Positions 1 to 5,263 of a stretch of 13,494 nt of DNA are shown piece by piece; position 1 is the stretch's first letter, and every line of letters starts with the position of its first letter. Below the pieces are notes generated by a model, which worked only from the letters and a program-made list of their open reading frames with translations, was not told the origin of the DNA and did no database searches. Position numbers and translations under genes: made by a program. The stretch covers positions 1-13,494 of the forward strand of contig JAPHTE010000312.1 in the NCBI GenBank assembly GCA_026196445.1, written 5' to 3'. The stretch is from Lysobacterales bacterium (GTDB lineage: Bacteria > Pseudomonadota > Gammaproteobacteria > Xanthomonadales > SZUA-36).

Positions 1-53
1 GAGTCCACAACACCAAAGTCCATGACGAAATCAGGCCAACCCGATCGTGTCAT
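1..53 (-). CDS. Possible start of an unidentified leftward gene (partial)
   Basis: Reading leftward, an ATG at 53-51 opens a frame of 17 codons (MTRSGWPDFVMDFGVVD) that runs off the window edge without a stop. An AGGA Shine-Dalgarno-like sequence sits 5 nt upstream of the ATG. The gap from the stop of the PL7 lyase gene (109) is 55 nt, so it would be the next gene of the same leftward unit. The frame also stays open upstream into the end of the PL7 gene, so the start is not proven. The residues are too few to name a family and I do not recognise them. It could be a chance open frame. Confidence 0.4.
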   Translation of the reverse strand, partial: MTRSGWPDFVMDFGVVD

Positions 54-108
54 GAAATCCTGCAGCGATCGTTTTGGCTGCGGGAGCGGGCGCCAGTCCG
101 GATTGGAA

Positions 109-1080
109 TCAGGGATCGGAATTTTGGTGGCTGTTTTCCAGCGCGTAGAACGTAACCTGGTCGTAATCCTCCGGGTCACCGGTGTGGTTCTGGGTATAGG
201 CGCCGGCTTTGAAGTACATGTAATCGTCCGCGACGTCGTAACCGCTGTCGGTCATGTCGATGGTGGTGCGCCCAAGAACCACGCCCCGCTGGCTTATCGT
301 CACTGTGAGTTCATTGCCCCGGGCGATGATTTCATAGGAAAATTTCTCATCCAGGGCGATACCGTCAACCGGATCCATGGCAGTGTCGGACATACTGCCG
401 AGAATCTCATGCCACTGGTCATCTCCTCCCGAGATTTCGTGGGCTGCGAAAATCGAACCTCGTTCGTTTCCGGGCAGTTTCCGGTAGTGCAGCCGGATCG
501 GCTCATCGCTACTGGCGTGTATCTGCCCGATGACGACGAGCCCGATCTCGTTGGCCGCGCCCGTGGTCGTAACGTGGTTGACCGCAAGCGTGGCCCTCAG
601 TGTGCCGTCCACAGCCCCGGCGCGTTCCTGGGCCATGGCCGGGGCCGAGGAGAATACCCAGTTGTTGCGAAAATCGCCGCCCTTGCCCGTGGTGCTGATG
701 CTGGTGTCCCCGCGGCGCAGCATCTCGCGCAGCTCGGTGCGCGTGTAGCGGGTGTTCTGGGAGGTCTTACTGCCCCCGACGGTCACCCGGAACACCATGC
801 CACCATCATCGGCGGTATAAAAATACTCGTCCTGGTAGCCGGCCGCCAGTTCACGTTCGGATACCCGTTTGCAGCGTCCATCACCGCCATCTTCCGGTGT
901 GTTGAGGTACCAGTCGATCAGTTCGAAGTTCCGGCCTGGTGGCAGGTCGGGAGAAAGTCCGTTTTCGGCGAGGCGGATAGTATCTGCCTGGGCGAAGGAA
1001 CCGGTATAGACCGGCAATGCAATAAGGGCGGTTAATAAAATGCTGCAACAGCAATTAATTCTGGAAATAGTGCGCTTCAA
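109..1080 (-). CDS. Secreted PL7-family alginate lyase (endolyase)
   Basis: Polysaccharide lyase of family PL7, which cleaves alginate by beta-elimination to give unsaturated oligouronates. All three PL7 signatures are visible: RTELR at residues 114-118, QIH at 186-188, and YFKAGAY at 289-295. By family precedent H188 and Y295 are the catalytic base/acid, with R118 and Q186 holding the substrate carboxylate. Residues 1-31 form a Sec signal peptide with a basic start, a hydrophobic core and a predicted cut after AQA; three consecutive cysteines (10-12) lie too early to be a lipobox. The start is TTG: an in-frame TAA lies 30 nt upstream, no ATG lies between, and starting later would lose the signal peptide. 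The single catalytic domain is 323 residues and ends just after its last beta strand, with no carbohydrate-binding module. It lies 63 nt downstream of the regulator gene on the same strand. PL7 assignment is firm; M/G specificity cannot be read. Confidence 0.95.
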   Translation of the reverse strand: MKRTISRINCCCSILLTALIALPVYTGSFAQADTIRLAENGLSPDLPPGRNFELIDWYLNTPEDGGDGRCKRVSERELAAGYQDEYFYTADDGGMVFRVTVGGSKTSQNTRYTRTELREMLRRGDTSISTTGKGGDFRNNWVFSSAPAMAQERAGAVDGTLRATLAVNHVTTTGAANEIGLVVIGQIHASSDEPIRLHYRKLPGNERGSIFAAHEISGGDDQWHEILGSMSDTAMDPVDGIALDEKFSYEIIARGNELTVTISQRGVVLGRTTIDMTDSGYDVADDYMYFKAGAYTQNHTGDPEDYDQVTFYALENSHQNSDP

Positions 1081-1084
1081 TGTC

Positions 1085-1117
1085 CTGGTACCTGTAATGG
1101 AAGGTGGTTACTTAACC
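1085..1117. promoter_or_regulatory. Palindromic sites between regulator and PL7 genes
   Basis: The 63-nt gap between the regulator stop and the PL7 start holds two small inverted repeats. GGTTA-CT-TAACC is at 1106-1117. CTGGTACCTG is at 1085-1094, a near-palindrome one mismatch short of a TGGT/ACCA operator with no spacer, and it overlaps the PL7 ribosome-binding region. They resemble the operator-like sequences of the divergent control region, so PL7 may have its own regulated promoter or translation control in addition to read-through from the regulator gene. No convincing -35/-10 pair is visible here. Confidence 0.3.
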
Positions 1118-1143
1118 CATGTTGAAAATGAGGAACGGACCCC

Positions 1144-1908
1144 CTACAGACCATTGGCCAGGTGGCCCATGCTAAATCGTTTGCGAACTTCCTCGGACTG
1201 CTTGCGAACTTCCTCAAACTTCTGGGCTTCGCTCGTGGTGATCAGCTTGTTCAGTATCCGCGCAAAGTGCTCGTGCATCGCTGCGCGCGCCGCCTCTGCG
1301 TCGCGCTTGACCAATGCGTTGAAAATAATCCTGTGCTCTTCCACGCGCTTCTCACCATCCTGTTCGCAAATCGACTTGTAAGCCTGGAAAACCTGAGGTG
1401 CGTTGTTCCGCACCTGCCACATCTGGTCAGTTAACAGGATCAGCATCTTGTTCTGTGTGGCTTCGGCGATCAAGTGGTGGAATTCCCGGTCCGCGTCACC
1501 GGCGGCCAAATCACCGCATTCGTTTTCCTCGGCCATGCTTTTAAGCGAGGCCTCCAGTTTTTCGAGTTGTTCGTCCGTGATCATTTTTGCGGCTAACGCG
1601 GCGGCCTCGCCTTCGATCAGGGCGCGGGCCTCGGTCAATTCGAACGCAGTAACGGACTGGTACACATGGTCGAGCAGGGTATGGTGTTGTTGCACATAAA
1701 CGCCGGACCCCGTTTTTACTGTTACGCGCCCGAGTGTCTCCAGGGCAATGATGGCTTCGCGGATGGTTGGGCGGCTGACGTTAAATCGTTCAGCCAGTTC
1801 CCGCTCCGGCGGCAGCCTGCCACCCGCGGGGTACTCTCCTGATTCGATCAGGCCCAACATATCTTTCATGACTTTTTGGTAAAGGCGTCTTCCATTCGAC
1901 ATCTTCAT
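1144..1908 (-). CDS. FadR-subfamily GntR transcriptional regulator of the alginate locus
   Basis: DNA-binding regulator with an N-terminal winged helix (about residues 8-72, with LPPERELAERFNVSRPTIREAI in the helix-turn-helix) and a C-terminal all-helical FCD ligand-binding domain (about 80-225). The FCD metal-site pattern is present: D140 and H144 in DREFHHLI, H192 in EEHRIIF, and H212/H214 in MHEHF, so a bound metal that helps hold an acidic ligand is expected. Sugar-acid regulators such as UxuR/ExuR share this architecture. The 254-residue length is normal, but a charged tail after the FCD domain contains a tandem EEVRK(Q/R) repeat. The gene is divergent from the receptor operon, across a region rich in TGGT/ACCA sites that match the FadR-subfamily half-site. 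The likely role is repressor of both arms, relieved by an alginate catabolite such as DEH or KDG; the ligand is inferred. The ATG at 1908 gives MKMSNGRRLYQ, a normal family N-terminus. Confidence 0.93.
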   Translation of the reverse strand: MKMSNGRRLYQKVMKDMLGLIESGEYPAGGRLPPERELAERFNVSRPTIREAIIALETLGRVTVKTGSGVYVQQHHTLLDHVYQSVTAFELTEARALIEGEAAALAAKMITDEQLEKLEASLKSMAEENECGDLAAGDADREFHHLIAEATQNKMLILLTDQMWQVRNNAPQVFQAYKSICEQDGEKRVEEHRIIFNALVKRDAEAARAAMHEHFARILNKLITTSEAQKFEEVRKQSEEVRKRFSMGHLANGL

Positions 1909-1943
1909 GTACCCATTGAATTTAAACCATTTTCTACGGACAG

Positions 1944-1956
1944 GCTTAAATTAAGC
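1944..1956. promoter_or_regulatory. Perfect 13-bp palindrome in the regulator leader
   Basis: GCTTAA-A-TTAAGC is a perfect 6+1+6 inverted repeat between the probable regulator -10 box (1975-1970) and the regulator start codon. It differs from the TGGT/ACCA sites, so it may bind a second regulator, or be a chance AT-rich palindrome. Confidence 0.35.
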
Positions 1957-1969
1957 ATTATCCAACCAT

Positions 1970-1998
1970 ATTATACTAGCATATGATTTTAAAATTGG
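1970..1998 (-). promoter_or_regulatory. Probable leftward promoter for the regulator gene
   Basis: On the minus strand a perfect TATAAT lies at 1975-1970, about 62 nt upstream of the regulator start. With a 17-nt spacer the -35 position (1998-1993) reads CCAATT, a poor match, so the promoter would be weak or need activation. An operator-like 12-mer (1992-2003) covers this -35 position, as expected for autorepression. The call rests on the -10 match and position only. Confidence 0.45.
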
Positions 1999-2003
1999 TC
2001 ATA
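1992..2003. promoter_or_regulatory. Operator-like 12-mer at the regulator promoter
   Basis: AAATTGGTCATA here is the exact reverse complement of the 12-mer at 2100-2111. The core ATTGGTCA occurs a third time at 2120-2127. It covers the -35 position of the probable leftward promoter. TGGT/ACCA half-sites are known targets of the FadR subfamily of GntR proteins, and the adjacent gene encodes such a protein; binding itself is inferred. Confidence 0.5.
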
Positions 2004-2086
2004 AAACTTTACAACCACTAAAAATAATGAATCAAAGGTGTTTACGTATCTTTACAGAATTGCCAACGGCTATTATCTGGGAAGAT

Positions 2087-2111
2087 TGGTAACAACACAT
2101 ATGACCAATTT
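2087..2111. promoter_or_regulatory. Upstream operator-like cluster for the receptor promoter
   Basis: TGGTAACAA at 2087-2095 fits the FadR-subfamily pattern TNGT-N-ACNA. TATGACCAATTT at 2100-2111 is the perfect inverted partner of the 12-mer at 1992-2003. The cluster lies 25 to 50 bp upstream of the receptor -35 box, a position suited to cooperative binding or loop formation with the distal site. Confidence 0.45.
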
Positions 2112-2121
2112 GCAGAGATAT

Positions 2122-2144
2122 TGGTCACCATGATTGGTTGACCA
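2122..2144. promoter_or_regulatory. Tandem FadR-type operators overlapping the receptor -35 box
   Basis: Two palindromes lie side by side: TGGT-C-ACCA (2122-2130) and TGGT-TG-ACCA (2135-2144). Both match the FadR-subfamily consensus TNGT-N(0-3)-ACNA, and their centres are about 13.5 bp apart. The second one contains the -35 hexamer TTGACC (2138-2143), so a bound protein would exclude RNA polymerase. This points to repression by the adjacent GntR regulator; the identity of the protein is inferred from context. Confidence 0.6.
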
Positions 2145-2167
2145 GAAAGTTAAGATTTGGTTATACT
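2138..2167 (+). promoter_or_regulatory. Sigma-70 promoter of the rightward alginate operon
   Basis: TTGACC (2138-2143) and TATACT (2162-2167) are separated by 18 nt, each one base from consensus. Transcription would begin near 2174 and leave a leader of about 33 nt before the receptor start. A GAGGGTGAG Shine-Dalgarno region (2194-2202) precedes the ATG at 2207. This is the only convincing rightward promoter seen in the window. Confidence 0.65.
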
Positions 2168-2206
2168 CACGTTGCTAACAAATAGCCTACCCCGAGGGTG
2201 AGATAA

Positions 2207-5200
2207 ATGAAATTTTCAAACAGGTTAGATATTCCACACAAAAACGTACGAACAACGGGTGTTTGCACGGTTCTCGCAATGGGCTTCATGCTGACGAGCA
2301 TGCCAGTCCTGGCGCAGGACCAGGGCGCTGATGATCAGGTTGACAACCAGGAAGCAGTCCTGGAAGAAGTGATCGTCAGTGGCACCCGCCGTGCTCTACA
2401 AAATTCAATCGACATCAAGCGTGAAGCCACCGGTATCGTCGACGCGCTGAGTATCGGCGACATCGGCGACATCCCCAGCCTGTCGGTGGGTGAAGCCATC
2501 GAGCAGATCACCGGCGCCACCGGACACCGCTTCAAGGGCAGCGTATCGGGTATCTCGATCCGTGGCCTCGGCCCGTTCCTGTCGTTGCAGACTTTCAACG
2601 GGCGCGTTGGCACGACGGCCGCGGCCAGCCGCGACATGAACTACCAGGTGTTCCCGTCTGAATTGACCAAGTCGATCACGATCTACAAGACCCAGCAGGC
2701 CGACCTGATCGAAGGCGGCATTGCCGGCACGATCGACATCGGCACCATGCGTGCACTGGAGTACGGCAAGCAATCCATCAACATGAACCTGCGTGCCAAG
2801 TACAACGAGTACGGCGGCCGGGCGGATAATGCCGATGCCTGGGGCTACCGCGGCTCGCTCAGCTACGTTGACCAGTGGGAACTGGCCAGCGGCAACGAGC
2901 TCGGTTTTTCCATCGGCTACTCGCGCTGGGATTCCGGCAACCCGGAAGAGACCTGGGCGACCAGTTCCAGCTTCTATATGTGTGACACCAGCAGCGACTG
3001 GGTAAACCAGAATACAGTCAAGAGCGAACGGTGCGATAGAAGCGGGACGTTCACTCCTCAGGACCAGGCCGAATTCGGACCGAGGGATACTTTGTACTTC
3101 ACGACCTCCAGCATGTACTGGCGCCTGAACAATGCCGAGGTCGAGGTGCGTGACGCGCTGATGGGCTCCCTGGAATGGCGCTCGGACAAGGCGGACCTGA
3201 CCTTTGACTGGTTCTGGTCGGACAAGTTCTACGAGGACGACCGGCACGATTTCATGATTGCCGATTCGCGCCGTGAGATGCGCGACGTGGTGCATACACC
3301 GGACTACGGCTTGCTGAGCTACAGCGGCACCAGCCGTATGAAAAGCGACGGTGAGTTGTATCGCCGCGACGAGACGCTGGAAGGCGTCGGCCTGAACTGG
3401 GGCTACAAGTTCAATGACAACTGGGAAGCCCGTGTTGATGTCTCGTCCAACAACCACGAACGTCACCGCGTGCGTCGTTACGTGCGTACGCAGTCCGATT
3501 ACGTGATGTATGACTATGAGCTCGTAAACGGTTTACCGACCATCACTTTCTATCAGGATATAGCCAAATCACCCGGTGGCCGGACGCTGCAAACGGATTT
3601 CGACATAAACGACCTGTGCTCATTTGGGGGTAGAGATACCAATGGCGACGGCTGTGGTGACAGCAGGTTAAAAGATGATTTCGAGATACGCAGACGCGAC
3701 ACCGACCGTGAAACCAAGTCCGATGGCCTGACCCTGGATTTCACCTGGACGCCGGATAACAGCGGTTTCCTCGAAAGCGTCAAGTTTGGCGTGCGCGAGG
3801 GCACCTACCAGCGCATCACCAACAACGAGGACGACAACCGCAAGGATGTCGATGATATCCTCGATGACTACTACCCCGAAGGCTCGGTGACCCGTGAAGA
3901 GATATTCAAGCAGGTAGTAGACGAATGCGGCTTTGACCCGTTCCCGAACAGCAAGTTCTTCAACAATGCCCCCGGTGAGGGCATTGGCGGCTCCTTTGCG
4001 GCCTTCGACACGCTGTGCGCGACGAGGATCATCACCAACGGTGAGAATTCCCTTACGGCCCCGGACAGGACCCTGAACGAGAACGACATCAACGTGACGG
4101 AAAACACTACGGCCGCCTACGTCATGGCCAACTTCATGACCGAGAAATTCTCCGTGCCGGTTTGGGGTAACTTCGGTGTGCGTTTTGTGAGCACCGAGGT
4201 GGAGTCGAAGGGGCTGCGTTCGGGCTATACCACCGAGCAGGACGCGGATACCGGCCTGTGGCGGGTCGACGAGACGGGTTCACTGGATTCTATCCGTCAC
4301 AAGCACACGGAAGATGTATGGCTGCCCAGCGCCAACATCAACTTCGAGATGAGCGACACCTTCATGATCCGCGCCGCAGCCTACCGGGCCATGTCGCGCT
4401 TCAACCCTGAGTTCATGGGCGCCGGCAGGGACTTCGGCAGCATCGACGACGACTTTGATTACGAGACGCGGGAAGAGGCGCTGCAGAATGAGCTGGGTTC
4501 GGCCTCCGGCGGCAACCCGTATATCAAGCCGTTCCTGTCCTGGAACGGGGATGTCTCCTTCGAGTGGTACCTGTCCGACGACACCGCCATCAGCGCCGCG
4601 CTTTATTACAAGTACTTCGAGGCCGAGGTGATGAACCAGGTCCAGTCGGAACGCCTTACGATCGATGGCGTAGACCTGACGGTCGATGTCCGGAAGCCCG
4701 TGTTGACGGGCGACACCTCGGGCCTGTGGGGCCTCGAGTTGACGGCGTCCCACGTGTTCACGAACCTGCCGAAGCCGTTTGACGGCTTGGGCTTCAAGGT
4801 TAGCTGGAACCACACCGACACCGACTTCGAGACGCAGGATCCGATCTATGGCGACCAGATACTGGATGATGGCACGGTCATACCCGGCCTGGCCGAACTG
4901 GTGCCGGCCTCGATTTACGGCCAGTCCGACGATACCGCCAGCGTGCAGCTATTCTGGGATATTGGTGATTTGAACCTGAGCGTGTACTGGAAGCACCGTT
5001 CCGAGTACTTCCAGCCCAACGACGGCGGAGCCACTGTCCACCGCTGGTTTGGCGATGCCTCTTACGTGGACTTCTCGGCCAGCTACCGCATCGACAGCGT
5101 ATGGAAGTTACGCTTCACCGCGCAGAACCTGACCGACGAAGCGCAGTGGGCCTCGCGTGGCGTGCGCGACAATGCGCCGACCCTATGGAACAGCAGTGGT

Positions 5201-5239
5201 ACCAGGTACGAGCTGGGTATCACGGCCAATTGGGACTGA
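2207..5239 (+). CDS. TonB-dependent outer-membrane receptor, probable alginate-oligosaccharide transporter
   Basis: A 1010-residue outer-membrane receptor that would import oligosaccharides using energy passed by TonB/ExbBD. Residues 1-36 are a Sec signal peptide (cut near VLA/Q). A TonB box-like EEVIVSG is at 53-59, followed by a plug domain (about 65-190, with GISIRGLGP and EGGIAGTIDI). The rest is a large beta barrel with alternating aromatic strands. Size and the GTRRALQNSIDIKR...EAIEQITG pattern fit the Xanthomonas/Caulobacter-type receptor class, common for polysaccharides in marine proteobacteria. There is no STN domain, so no anti-sigma-factor signalling. Extracellular loops carry cysteines and a calcium-loop-like DTNGDGCGD (477-485). 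The barrel ends in NWD rather than a terminal aromatic residue, which is unusual for this fold. As first gene after the regulated promoter, 24 nt before the PL6 gene, alginate oligomers are the expected ligand; that is inferred from context. Confidence 0.95.
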   Translation: MKFSNRLDIPHKNVRTTGVCTVLAMGFMLTSMPVLAQDQGADDQVDNQEAVLEEVIVSGTRRALQNSIDIKREATGIVDALSIGDIGDIPSLSVGEAIEQITGATGHRFKGSVSGISIRGLGPFLSLQTFNGRVGTTAAASRDMNYQVFPSELTKSITIYKTQQADLIEGGIAGTIDIGTMRALEYGKQSINMNLRAKYNEYGGRADNADAWGYRGSLSYVDQWELASGNELGFSIGYSRWDSGNPEETWATSSSFYMCDTSSDWVNQNTVKSERCDRSGTFTPQDQAEFGPRDTLYFTTSSMYWRLNNAEVEVRDALMGSLEWRSDKADLTFDWFWSDKFYEDDRHDFMIADSRREMRDVVHTPDYGLLSYSGTSRMKSDGELYRRDETLEGVGLNWGYKFNDNWEARVDVSSNNHERHRVRRYVRTQSDYVMYDYELVNGLPTITFYQDIAKSPGGRTLQTDFDINDLCSFGGRDTNGDGCGDSRLKDDFEIRRRDTDRETKSDGLTLDFTWTPDNSGFLESVKFGVREGTYQRITNNEDDNRKDVDDILDDYYPEGSVTREEIFKQVVDECGFDPFPNSKFFNNAPGEGIGGSFAAFDTLCATRIITNGENSLTAPDRTLNENDINVTENTTAAYVMANFMTEKFSVPVWGNFGVRFVSTEVESKGLRSGYTTEQDADTGLWRVDETGSLDSIRHKHTEDVWLPSANINFEMSDTFMIRAAAYRAMSRFNPEFMGAGRDFGSIDDDFDYETREEALQNELGSASGGNPYIKPFLSWNGDVSFEWYLSDDTAISAALYYKYFEAEVMNQVQSERLTIDGVDLTVDVRKPVLTGDTSGLWGLELTASHVFTNLPKPFDGLGFKVSWNHTDTDFETQDPIYGDQILDDGTVIPGLAELVPASIYGQSDDTASVQLFWDIGDLNLSVYWKHRSEYFQPNDGGATVHRWFGDASYVDFSASYRIDSVWKLRFTAQNLTDEAQWASRGVRDNAPTLWNSSGTRYELGITANWD

Positions 5240-5263
5240 TGGCGTTGAGATAGACTGAACCAA

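Noticed and set aside
22..1035. Long open frame of 337 codons on the plus strand opposite the PL7 gene
   Set aside because: It is antisense to a lyase gene with all catalytic motifs and a signal peptide, and its translation has no domain-like pattern. High GC at third positions keeps antisense frames open.
2405..3466. 353-codon minus-strand frame inside the receptor gene
   Set aside because: Shadow of the receptor coding sequence; composition is low in structure-like patterns and there is no ribosome-binding site.
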